Of a DNA stretch of 64,000 nucleotides, positions 33,640-44,250 are shown in pieces. The translations under genes and the position numbers were made by a program. The stretch covers positions 6,138,001 through 6,202,000 of the forward strand of contig JANTQA010000057.1 in NCBI GenBank assembly GCA_027625915.1, in the 5' to 3' direction. A model generated the notes under the pieces. That model saw only the letters and a program-made list of their open reading frames with translations. It did no database searches and was not told where the DNA came from. Numbering within the stretch: the first letter of the stretch is position 1; each line of letters starts with the position of its first letter. The DNA comes from Anaeramoeba flamelloides (taxonomy: Eukaryota > Metamonada > Anaeramoebidae).

Positions 33640-34345
33640 CTTTATAATCAAAGTATGTTGTTATTGGGTGTAATCACATTAGTAATTAATGGTTCAAATA
33701 TCTCAAAAAAATTGATTAGTAGAGTAGTACTATTTGTTGATCTCTTCAATTAGGAATCATCCTTATATTAGTAAAAAACTGAAGAACTTCAGAAAAAAAT
33801 AAGCTTTTTGCAACAGATTTAAAGATTGAACCCTCAATTTTCAGGCACCAAAATTGCTCAATATCTTTATTAAATTCTTCTTGAAATCTAGAGTAGTTTT
33901 TTTTTGAAAAAATCAAACGTTTACATAAAATTACATAATTAACAAATAGATTTGTTTGACAAATTATTTCTGAAATATTGGAAATAGATTTATAATACAA
34001 TTAACTTTATAAAAAAAAATAAAACAATTTAGATTTGGATTATTTCTGTTTCTGATATTGAGTTAATTTTTGAGATTAAAAAAATATAAAAAATAGTTAC
34101 TACGGAAGTTCTAAAAAATGAATTATTGAATACTGTAATAATATTATTTTAGGCTATTATTTCAAGTTTTGAAAAATGAATTACAAAAAAAATTACAAAA
34201 TGAAAATTTTTTAATAATGATCAATAGTAAAAAAATGAAATAATTTATTGTGCAATATATTTAGAATAGATTGTTAGAGACATTTGAACCATGGCTCAAT
34301 AATATTATTTACACCCAATTACAACATTACTTTGATTATGTAGGA
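33640..34345. mobile_element. Inverted-repeat element N (~700 bp)
   Basis: ATAATCAAAGTATGTTGTTA, ATTGGGTGTAA and ATGGTTCAAATATCTC at 33644-33705 are inverted at 34276-34340 as GACATTTGAACCAT, TTACACCCAAT and TACAACATTACTTTGATTAT. Arms are ~62 bp with few mismatches. The interior has a minus-strand frame (33746-34000) with a faint C/R-rich pattern like LINE 3' ends, too weak to call. Confidence 0.65.
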
Positions 34346-34699
34346 TTCTTAATGACACTAATACCTTAATTTAGAAAAAACTTATTTAATTTGTTTTGCT
34401 AGTATTAGAAAAATAATCTCTAAAATTTCATCTCCTTATCTTTTTTCAATTCAAAAATCAGAAATATTCCTTTTCGGTATATAAGTTCATTAACATATAA
34501 TAATATTTAATTATAATAAAAAAAAAACGAGTATCTAAATAGATAAACGAAATTAAAGTTCCACTTGATGAAAAATTCTATTTATATAAGACAATTAAGG
34601 AAAAGGAAATCAAAATATTTTACATTTATTTTTTAAATACTAGTAAAAAATTGTTTTGATTTTTTCCATTTTTACTTTCTTTCTACATTATTTTTTTAA

Positions 34700-35290
34700 A
34701 TTAGTCATCCCAGCTAAACATAAATTTCATTCCACTCAAAGGTTCCCAGCGTAAAATGAAAAATTCACTTTGTTTTTAAGAAATCAACTAAACTACAATT
34801 GTGTAGAAATAAGAGAAATAATTAACTTCTGATTAGAGTTGATATTCATCAAAGAAAAGGCCCGGACATATTATAAAATTCAAAAAAAAAAAAAAAAATG
34901 TTAAAAAAATTTTTTGGACCTTTCATTAGAACTTCTCGTGTAAAATTTCACAATTTCTTTTGGAAAAGTTAAATTCTTGAAAATAAGATTTTTCAATTTT
35001 AAATGTATGGATTTTTAAAGGAATTTACAAAGCATCAATTTTCTAATGTTAATTTGGAGTTTCAAAGGTTTTTTTTTTTTTTTTCAAATTGAATTTTATA
35101 AAGAAAAACAAAAAAGGAAAATAAAAATTTGTGAAAGTAAAATAAAAATTTGCAATATTAGAAAAAAAGATTCTGATCCAAAAAATTGAAAGTATCTTTT
35201 TGAAAAGAACCAATATAGGATAAACCCTCAGAATAACTTCGAATAACATTATAAAGTGTCTCAAAATTTTGGAAATATAGTTTATATAAA
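34700..35290. repeat. Dispersed repeat family J, copy 2
   Basis: Shares TGAAAAATTC, AGAAATAAGAGAAATAATTA, TTAGAGTTGATATT, TTTGGAGTTTCAAA and AACATTATAAAGTG in the same order with 44575-45110; the right part also matches 3190-3520. Confidence 0.65.
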
Positions 35291-35389
35291 AAAATTTTTT
35301 TTTTCACTATATTTTTTAGAAGTGAGAATTATTGGATAATTATATCCTATATAAAGTGTTGAAAACAATGTTGTTGATAACATATTATA

Positions 35390-35581
35390 GTAAGTACCAC
35401 TTTGAAGACATAAAATTTTTCAAAATTAAATTCACAAAAAATCTCACAGTAAGGTACATTGTATTGTTTTTTTTTTACAAATTATTATTCTTGAATTTGA
35501 ATTGTATGTCTTAATTTGTTAATCTTTTTGTGGCTTAATTTTGGTTGTAGGTCTGCGATTTAAACGGTGAATTGATTTTAT
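35390..35581. mobile_element. MITE family A, old copy
   Basis: TAGTAAGTACCACTTTGAAG at the left and TGTGGCTTAATTTTGGTTG in the right arm. Strongly diverged from 8929-9124 but colinear with it. Confidence 0.55.
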
Positions 35582-36496
35582 ATGAATTATATAACTAATC
35601 AGGACTGTTTAATTCACACTTATACACTTTTTAGAATTCTCATTCGATTAGTTAATAAAGTCTCTTTTTTTGGTAGTAGACTTGGAAAGATCAAATTTAA
35701 TCTTGCATTCAAACTCACCTTACCACTTGGGTATATATAACTAACAAATACCCCGTGGATTGAAATAAAATACCATAAGGTAGAAAAACAATTTAATGGG
35801 TTAAAAGCTTTCGAAAACTTAAAAAGGTTATTTAGTTTTTTTTTGATTTTTTTTTTGATTTTGAGAAAATCATTTCTTGATCCAAAAAAAAATTATAAAT
35901 TGTCAGACAGCCAAAGAAAAATTAATTTTTTCAACATCTTGATGAACTTTCACTTAAGTCTTTCTGAGAGTCAATTGATACTCTTTACTTTAACTTTTTA
36001 ATACTTATAAATTTAATTGAGTAAATACAAAAAAAAAAAAAAAAAAAAAAAGTATAGGTTATTTCCAAAACTTATAATTCAAATTAAGATTTTGGGGTTA
36101 TAAAAATAATTTTTATCCACCTAGAAAAAATTTCTAAAAAAAAACTAAATTTAAAATTTATACCTGAATTCTTGACCCAAATTGCTTTAAAATCAATTAA
36201 TCTATAATACATATAAAAATAATCTACATTGAAAATAAATTATGGCTTACTATAACAAAATTAAATAAGGAAATAGTCAATATTTATTCTCTTTTTTTTT
36301 TTTCTGATATAAACAGATAATTGAGACAATTTTTTTTAGTATTTGAAATTGATATTTTTTCTTCAAACAAAATTTCTAGATTTAATATTAGAATTATCAA
36401 TCTTTCATTTATTTCAATTAATTATTCACTAATAATTATTGTTAAATCATCTTTATAAGAAAAAATTGAAAAATTATTTTTTACAAAACACTTTCT
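35582..36496. other. Intergenic, no gene seen
   Basis: AT-rich, with a 23-base A run around 36029-36051. Nothing else recognised. Confidence 0.45.
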
Positions 36497-37433
36497 TAAA
36501 ACTTTGTTTCAGTCAAAAGGTTTTCAAAAAAATTTCCCCAAACATCAATCAATTATTTTTCATAATGATCGTTGAATAATAAATAAAAAAATCTTAGAAT
36601 AATAGATATTAGAGAACCATTGATATCCGTATAAAGCAAAAAAAAATAGAAAAAATTATTTTCTTAAAAAATTAAAAAACCAAAAAATTCTTAGTATCTA
36701 TTGAAATAAGCAAAAAAAATTTATTTGGATCTACTATTGAAGTTCAAATAAAATGACAATAGAAAACAATATATTTTCTCGATTATCATTTTAGCTATTT
36801 CAATAACATTTGAATAACAAATTTTTACCAAGTGAGCATCGATATTGTTATAAAAAATAATTATAAATGAATACACATGTTCAAAAATGATTTCTTCATT
36901 TCAGGTTTTTTTGATAAAATTGTGATTTTTTATTAATGGTGATACTTTTTTGGCTTAATGTCGCAAACTTAAAAAACCTTTAATTAAAAATCATTATTAC
37001 ATTTAAAAAAAAAAAAAAGAAAGTAAGATATTTGGATTTGAAACATCAAAGATTAAATGGGAAAATACTTTTTCCAAAATCAAACAAACCCAAACAAACT
37101 CAAACATCTTCGTTGTTTGATAAAATGGAATAGAAGGACACTTAAAACATCAAATATATTACCAAGTTTCCTTACCTTTTTGTGGACATAGTCGAAAAGT
37201 ATACCATTAATAAAAAATCACAATTTTATCAAAAAAAACATGAAATGAAGAAATCATTTTTGAACATGTGAAGAACTCTTAAAATACTAAATAAAAGAAA
37301 AAAGCAAAATGAACAAAAATGATTATAAATTTTGAATTTTCAAAATTAAATTTTTCTTCTAATTTCCATTCAAACACTTTAAGAATATAATTCACAGACG
37401 GCAACTGAACCCTTTAAATGGAAAATGGTTTAT
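36497..37433. mobile_element. Inverted-repeat element family C, copy 3, with nested element D
   Basis: The left end TAAAACTTTGTTTCAGTCAA and right end GGCAACTGAACCCTTT, then GGTTTATT, are decayed versions of the termini at 53210-53913. Internal blocks such as CAATAACATTTGAATAACA and TTTTTACCAAGTGAGC confirm the family. This copy lacks the family B MITE and instead carries element D at 36873-37270. Confidence 0.7.
36873..37270. mobile_element. Inverted-repeat element D (~400 bp) nested in family C
   Basis: ACATGTTCAAAAATGATTTC through GATAAAATTGTGATTTTTTA at 36874-36940 is inverted at 37205-37270, ending GAACATGTG. Arms are ~75 bp and nearly identical, so this insertion is younger than its host element. 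Confidence 0.8.
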
Positions 37434-38071
37434 TATTCGAGATCCACTTCAGGTAAAGTTCTATTCCAATTCAAGCTAGAGTTTAGAAAATCGAGATAAA
37501 TTACAAATCAGGAAAAAAGTCTTCAAATTATGATAAAAAACACACAAATTAACCCTTTTTTAGAAAATTCGATTATTAACATGAAAAATCACTTTTACTC
37601 ATCAATTATTAGAATCTAATTTTTCTCTGATCTTTAATGTTGAACTTTTTTAAATAAAAAAACAAATAAGAGGATTACACCCTTAAAAGTTAGAAAACAA
37701 ATAGAAAAAGTATTTGTAAGATTCAAAATGGAGCGGTTTTCCTTTTCCAAATAATTGATATTTTTGATACTTTTTTATTGTTTCTTTCGGTATATTTTCG
37801 ATTGAACGAAGAATTCACAATAAAAGATATGTTTTTTGAATAAGAAAAAAAAAAGAGTAATCAGTTTAATTTTTGTTCTAATTTCAATTTCAATTACCTG
37901 TAAGGAATTTCGGAATTCCAAAATAGAATAGTTGTTATTGTGTACATATTATTTTTCAACGAATTGGGATTTAACCTTTTTTTCAAAACAACTTTTTATT
38001 GGTCCCGATCTAACCAAATAAATGATTTATTTTTTGTATTTTTTTGATTTTTAGCCACTTGTTATTTTTGA
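37434..38071. other. Upstream flank of the G-alpha gene
   Basis: AT-rich, no repeat recognised. The ATG at 38072 follows ...TTATTTTTGA. Confidence 0.4.
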
Positions 38072-41000
38072 ATGGGAAACTCAAACATCAAAAATAAAAA
38101 CAAATTTAGAAACAAGAACAAGAGCCAGAACAAAAACAAAAACAAGAACAAGAACAAGAACAAAAACAAAAACATAAATAAAAAAAAAGAAAAAAAATTA
38201 ACAAGTAAATTGTCCTTGATGAAGAAAAAAAGTGTAAATGATGTAAAGTCAAAACCAAAAAACAAAAAAGAAAAGAAACAGAAGTCAATGAACAATATGG
38301 AACAAGGATTTGAAAATGACAAGCAGTTCTTTGACTTAGACACAAATAATTTAGCATTAGGAAGTGATCAATTTTTGCGAAATATTCTGTCTCATGAGCA
38401 GCCAGAAGACTCCAAAAAAAGGATGGAATTCAGGATCTTATTTTTGGGGTGTGCAGAAGCTGGCAAGTCAACGATAATCAAAAATTTAAAAAACCTTAGC
38501 ATGACAAAGTTTTCAAACGAAGAAAAAATTGAATTCCGTGATGCAATAAGGAATTTGATTTTTAATAACATTCAGAATCTTTTATTGGGATCAAAGTATC
38601 AATTACAATTAGAGTTTAGTTCCTCTTTGGAGGAATTATTCTTAGAATTCAACAAAATATCACCAAATGAAAAGCTGCGGAACAGCCATTGGAACTTAAT
38701 ACAAAAGATTTGGGAAACAGATCTCATTAAACAGGTTTACCAAAAGAGAGAAGAATTTTCAAAGTCTGAGTACCAAATAACAGACTCAATTGAGATGTAA
38801 AAGATTTGTAATTTCTTCTTGTATTTCGAGTAAAAAGCTAATAATTTCTCTTTGTTTTTTCTTTTTTAATACATTAGTTTTTTGGATCAAATAAGAAAAA
38901 TAAAACAACCCGAATTCCTTCCAAGCACAGAAGAAATTATTCATTGCTATTTACCAACAAAATTTATTATGCTAGAAGAACTTGTGTTTGATAACATTGT
39001 GCTACGGTAATTGTTTTTTTATTTGTTTTGATATTTTTTTTTTTTTTTTTTTTTTTTTAGGAACCTCAACTTTTACATGATTCCTCGAACACAAACATTT
39101 TGTTCTCTTTTCTTTTTATCAAAATATATACCCTGTACATTGTCGTAAATTTCAATAACTATATTTAAAAATTGCACCATATTAAATTGGCAATCTCAAT
39201 TGATTTTGTCTTTTGTGTTTTTGAACTTTGTTAAGAAACACCAAAAGCAGCAATTTTTCAGCTTCCAGAAATGAAAACTAACACAATTAGTTTTTGAGTT
39301 AACTTTTTTAATGTTTGATAATTGTTATCCCTGAAATCAAAGCTTTTGACGTCGTGGTATTTTAAGGGACTAATAACCCTTATTTATTTTTAATCCCAAA
39401 AGTACTAGAGCAACTTATTTTCACAAATATTCAATTGAAATTTGATAAACAAACTCCTTTATTAACTTTAGGCAAATGAATTATCATTTTTAAAAGAATT
39501 TCATTTTTTTTTTTTTTTTTATTTTGAAGGGAGGATATTCAACATAATTTCCACTTACAGCCGTTAGGTTTTCTTGAGTTTTCTGTTTATTAGGAAAATC
39601 GATAGATTTTCGAAATAAAATAGAAAACCTCAAAAAAACTTAGAACACTTCACAAATAAAACAGAAAACTCAAAAAAACCTAGAACACTTCACAAATAAA
39701 ATAGAAAACCTCAAAAAAACCTAGAAAACTTCACAAATAAATAGAAAACCTCAAAAAAACCTAGAACACTTTACAAATAAATAGAAAACTCAAAAAAAAC
39801 CTAACGAAAATCAATAGATTTTCCTCCTTAAATTCTAGAAAAGCTAGGGACTTGACGGTAGTCGACGGAACTTTACAAAACTTGACTGTACTCCCCTAGT
39901 TTCTAAATTTTTGTTTAGAAAGTTTAATAAAGAATCATAATTTTCTTTATCATTAATCAATGATAAGATAAATTAAATAATCAATCTTTATTTCGAATAA
40001 TATCAAAAATATTATTCTTTCATTGTTTATTATTTATTTTGAGTTAATTCTTTAATCCAAAATTTTTCGATTTTTTTAATAGGATAAGCAGTTAGAAAAA
40101 AAAAATGATCGATATCTTCAATAATTTCTAAATTGAATGAATTCTGAATAAGTTGCAAGATTTTGTTTTTAATTTATTCTTATCATAAACATTAGAATAT
40201 CTATTTAGATAATTTGTAAAATTTCTTAATTTTAAAATTGAAGTTGAACCTACCTATTTTAATTATTTTTTGTCTTTAGGTTTTTTTTAATTTGAGAAAT
40301 TAAAAGAAAAATTTTCAATATTAAGTTTTTAAATGCAAATAAAAGTCATGCAGGGTATTGTAGCCCATTGAAAAATATTCAGTTTTTATAGTTTGTCAAT
40401 TATTTTCCATCAAAGAATTTAAATGTTCAATTTTTTTTTTATATAATTTGAAACACTAATTTTTCAAAAATTAAATCCCAATACAATTCAACTGGAGTAA
40501 TATCTCTTATAATACAAGCTAATTATTCTAGACAGGTTTTAAGTGGATTTGGAAAAAAAATCCCCTACCGTTTGAAATATTTAATACGTCTTACATCTAT
40601 TCATTTATAAAATGATTTTTTACCCTTCCGATTTAATTTAAAAGAAGAAAAAGAAGAAGAAGGAACACTAAAATAAAAAAAATATACATAAAGCAATAAA
40701 ATTGCAAATAATTCACAAAAAAATATTTTTTTTATCCTCAAGTTTTGAGTATTTATACTCAAAAAAGATTTTTTTAAACAATTCTTTGGAGTAAAACTAA
40801 ATGAAGGAATCAAAAAATCTTCTTTAGAAAAAAAAAATACTACTTTTTCATTTTTAGGGTAAATAATAGAACTTTTAAAAAAAATCATTTCTTCAAGTTA
40901 TTTTATTAAATTTTATTAATTTTTTAAAAAAATTATTTTCCAAAATTGGAAAAATCAATTAAATTTTAATTGTAAAAATAAAAAAAATGAATATGTTTTT

Positions 41001-44000
41001 TTTAAAAAAAAATACTTGCAATGCAAATATAACTTTATTATATTATTAATTAATTTTTTATTTAACCTTTATCTTGATATTCTTCTTCTTTTTAATCACA
41101 TTTTTTTATTCTAAAAATATGGTATTATTTTTCTTTATATATATTATGATAAAAATTAATAGAATTCATGATCTTCCTGGGGATAGAAAGGGTAGAAAAC
41201 AATGGTTTGCCAATAATTTTTATTATTATTATTATTTTTATTATTTTTATTATAACCGCATTTATCTTTTTTTATCTTATTCTTATAGAAATTTTACAAA
41301 ATTATAAAAATATCAATAAACCAGAAAAACTTTTTATGAGAAGGAATAATGGAACAGTTGTATAGTTTCCAACATTAGTATGAAAGGTATAGGATTTTTG
41401 AATCCTAGTAGACCACATAAATTTTCCAATTGTTTATCCTTTTCTCAAAAAGTTACAAAATCCATCATAGTTGTTATTTTAACCAATAACCGTGATTTAT
41501 GCTTTATAGACCCACTAATTCTTTGAAGTGATCTTCTTTCCGATTAGAATCTTGTTGGTAATTATAAAAATGTATAAGAATTGTAACAAACCCCTTCTCA
41601 ATTTATGGTGTGGATCCTATTCTTGAGAGAATTGACCAGATTCGCTCTCTCAATAAGTTCAACAATATCTCTATAATTCAAATTAAGGATTCGGGAAGTG
41701 CCTTAGAGTGACGCCAAGTGCCTAGTTTTTTTTTAATTTTAGAAATGAAAAGAAAATTTATGAAATTTTCTTTTAATTTCTTAAATTAAAAAAAAAAAAT
41801 GAAGGACGCTTTTCGGAATTCGAAAGAATGGAGTAAACCCAAGATTTTACTATATTTTTTTAAATTCTGGAAAGGCTAAAAGCAAACAGATGAACTTTTA
41901 GTACTCGCATTATAATGAAAAAAAAAATTATAGTTATTTTAAAAAAGTTAAATTTTATTATTATTATTGAAGAGAAGGTTATTCAACAAAATTATCAAGC
42001 ACTTTCCGTTAGGTTTTTTTTTATTTGAGAAATAGACCGAAAATTTATTTAATTTGAGAAATAAATCGAAATTTTATTCAATTTTCGATTTCTTTCGCAA
42101 ATAAAAAAAAACGCCATTAGGTTTTCTTGAGTTTTCTATTTATTTGTGAAGTGTTCTAGGTTGTTTTTACTTTAGAAATAAACAGAAAATTTATTAAAAT
42201 TTTCGGTTTATTTCTAAAGTAAAAAAAACCTAACGAAAATCGATAGATTTTATAAATAAAATAGAAAACCTCAAGAAAACCGCCGTTAGGTTTTTTTTAC
42301 TTTTAGAAATTAAAAGAAAATTTCAAAAATTTTCTTTTCATTTCTAAAATTAAAAAAAACCTAGGCACTCTACGGCACTCTAAGGCACTTGATGGCACTT
42401 TCTGAAATTCTAAATTTATTTAGATTTTTTTATCCTAGCTATAATGTAGGTAAGATTATAACTCATAGGAAAGTATTTTCTTTAAAAAAAAAAAAGAAAT
42501 AATTTTATTTTTAAACAAAGAAAAGAAAAAAGAGAAAGAAAATCAGGAAATGAAAGAGATTAGTAGGCTTTGTTGGTAAGGGTTAAGTGCTCAAAAGCTT
42601 TTAATCTGTTAAAGAGAGAGTTTTGAAGTGAATAAATTTTGTGATTCCTAATTCAAAGAATAATCAAAAGAACCTTTTAATTACAGTTATTAGAAGTATT
42701 TTAAACTCAATTTAGTTTTTTGAAAAAAAGAAAATAAAAGAGAGCAAAATAATAATAAAAAAAAAAGAAAAAACTTCTTTTAAAAGTTTTTTTTTTTTGC
42801 ACAAAGTATTGAATGGATTTGTGGTTGTTTCCTTTTATTTCGAATTTTTTTGGACAAGCAACAATAATTGGTTTTAATAAAGATATCTAAATATTTGAAC
42901 AACTATAGATCAAATGAAATAGGTTACTTTATTAAGTTTTTATTTAGAACTTTGTAGATATGGTTTATCGATAAAGTGATGAATTTTTAAGAATAAAAAT
43001 TTGTTTTACAAATTTTCTTTTGAGTTCCTTTTCATTTTTTCTTTTTTTTTTTTTTTTTTTTGCAAGTTTCCCAAATCTTGTTTTCGCAAAAACCCATTAC
43101 AAGATACCAACTCGACAATAAAAACCCAGTACAAGTAACTGACTCGAAATATTGTATGGAAAGTTCGGTTTGGTTCACTTCAGTTTGGTTTCAAATCGCA
43201 TTATTTGGAATCAGTTTTCTTAATTTGAATAATTCCAGTTCAATTCGAAGATCTGATCATGAATTTATTTCGTTTAAGATCTAATCATGATAAAGTCTAT
43301 CAATTCTTATTATGATTTTTTATTCCCCCCCCCCCCCAAACACCTAAAAAAAGGAAGAAGAGGAAGAGGAACCGAATGAACCTAAGGAACACAAACAACT
43401 TAATAATAGAAATTTGAAAAAGATAAAATGTAGAAAAAATCAAAAAAGTTAAATTTTGTTTCAGAAATTAACTCTACCTTGAAATTATATAAAATTAAAA
43501 AATGTCGCAAATGAAAGAAAATTATATTCGGGCAATATCTAGAAATCTATTTTTTAAATAGTCAAAAAAATGTAAAAATAAATTACCTTACAATTAATAA
43601 AATATACTGTAATTGTAAAAAAATAATCAAATACAAAAACAAAAAAAAAAAAAAAAGCACACTTCGTTTTGATACAAATTTCAATTATAAATATTCAATA
43701 TTTTTTCTTCTATCTTGAGATTTTCGAATTTTCAAATCTATCTTTGTATTGGTATTTGTTTCAAAACTAACATATCTTAATTTATTATTATTATTATTAT
43801 TAATGTTATAAAATATTTCTTGTAAAAAAAAATAGGCCAAGTGTTTATGATGATATTCAAGTTATTGCGTTTGTCGTTGCATTGAATGAATATGATATGT
43901 CGCTTCGTGAATCCAAAGGTGAAAATCGATTACGAGATTCCTTAAATGAATTCAGTAATATTTGTTCTTCACCTTGGTTTTCCAATACAAAAATAATTCT

Positions 44001-44250
44001 TATATTTAACAAAACTGATCTTTTTAAAACAAAATTACAGAAAAAAAAATTAAAATCATGCTTCCCAGAATACAATGGTGATAACTCATACCAGGATGCC
44101 TTTGAATTTATAAAATCCAAATTCTTGCATGAAAGCATAATAGGTCAATATGATAAAAATCGTATTAATATTTATTTGTCAAATGCAACAGATATAAATT
44201 CTGTTTCAACAAATTTTAATAGGATAACAAATAAAATTTTTGATAAATAA
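38072..44250 (+). CDS. Divergent heterotrimeric G-protein alpha subunit (four exons)
   Basis: Exons 38072-38796, 38878-39006, 39061-39144 and 43836-44250, all phase-2 junctions, give 450 residues. The N-terminus MGNSN allows myristoylation and is followed by a Lys/Asn tract to ~70. P-loop GCAEAGKST is at 126-134. Then come the helical domain, YQITDSIEIFLDQI and the G-alpha block VVALNEYDMSL with NRLRDSL. NKTD is at 371-374 and SNATD, the TCAT equivalent, at 428-432. Two losses stand out. Switch II DxxGQ is absent: exon 3 reads NLNFYMIPRTQTF where families have LHFKMFDVGGQ. The C-terminal receptor-contact tail also stops about eight residues early (NRITNKIFDK). Exon 3 is the least certain exon; its donor TC|GTAAAT is supported by phase. 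A membrane-bound signalling GTPase with impaired hydrolysis or nucleotide-locked behaviour is an inference. A decaying gene is the alternative. Confidence 0.85.
39612..39802. repeat. Tandem array, ~42 bp unit, about 4.5 copies
   Basis: The unit is AAATAGAAAACCTC, A7, CCTAGAACACTTCAC. Copies differ by single indels. The last unit runs into CCTAACGAAAATCAATAG, a block also found in the fold-back cluster at 42225-42245. The array likely arose from one arm of that fold-back family. There are no spacers, so it is not CRISPR. Confidence 0.85.
39895..40262. repeat. Fold-back family G, segment inverted relative to 3813-4180
   Basis: The right part (40160-40262) is the inverse of 3813-3925 with about 85% identity by eye. 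The left part has GAATCATAATTTTCTTTATC and CTTTATTTCGAATAATAT, inverses of the blocks at 4075-4140. Confidence 0.75.
41168..41365 (+). other. Small open frame with one hydrophobic segment, unassigned
   Basis: A 65-codon frame with ATG, containing NGLP followed by ~25 hydrophobic residues, then ILQNYKNINKPEKLF. The hydrophobic part is partly produced by an ATT repeat, so it may be chance. It is intronic in the G-alpha gene, same strand. No family recognised. Confidence 0.2.
41690..42420. repeat. Cluster of fold-back palindromes (family G)
   Basis: At least four hairpins follow each other. 41735-41800 has TTTTTTAATTTTAGAAATG and its inverse. 42030-42110 is centred on AAATTTTATTCAATTTTC. 42160-42230 pairs TTTACTTTAGAAATAAACAG with its inverse. 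42285-42365 pairs GTTAGGTTTTTTTTACTTTT with AAAATTAAAAAAAACCTAGG. The cluster is closed by GGCACTC, GGCACTCTAAGGCACTT repeats. RNA from this intron would fold strongly. Confidence 0.8.
43325..43337. repeat. Poly-C tract, 13 bases
   Basis: Thirteen consecutive C within a very AT-rich intron, about 500 bp upstream of the last G-alpha exon. Directly visible; role unknown. Confidence 0.95.
43836..44250 (+). CDS. Last exon of the G-alpha gene
   Basis: Encodes residues 313-450 with the conserved strands and the NKTD and SNATD guanine-specificity motifs, and CFPEYNGDNSYQDAFEFIK, a very typical G-alpha segment. Ends at TAA after ITNKIFDK. Confidence 0.88.

Larger units (their letters stand above)
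39145..43835 (+). other. 4.7 kb last intron of the G-alpha gene
   Basis: Donor TC|GTAAAT, acceptor AATAG|G, phase 2. It contains a 42-bp tandem array (39612-39802), a reversed family G segment (39895-40262), a short membrane-type frame (41168-41365), a dense fold-back cluster (41690-42420), a segment shared with the ankyrin intron (42595-42715), a two-unit direct repeat (43088-43146) and a poly-C tract (43325-43337). Confidence 0.8.

Noticed and set aside
33680-33705. T-loop-like GGTTCAAAT suggesting a tRNA
   Set aside because: No matching acceptor, D or anticodon stems surround it, and it is part of the inverted arm of element N.
33746-34000. LINE-like 3' end on the minus strand inside element N
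   Set aside because: The Cys and basic residues only vaguely follow the zinc-knuckle order, and the CxxC pair is missing.
39612-39802. CRISPR-like array
   Set aside because: The units are directly tandem without variable spacers, and the genome is eukaryotic.
43060-43284. Candidate mini-exon carrying the missing G-alpha switch II
   Set aside because: None of its frames contains DVGGQ-like residues, and phases do not fit well with both neighbouring exons.
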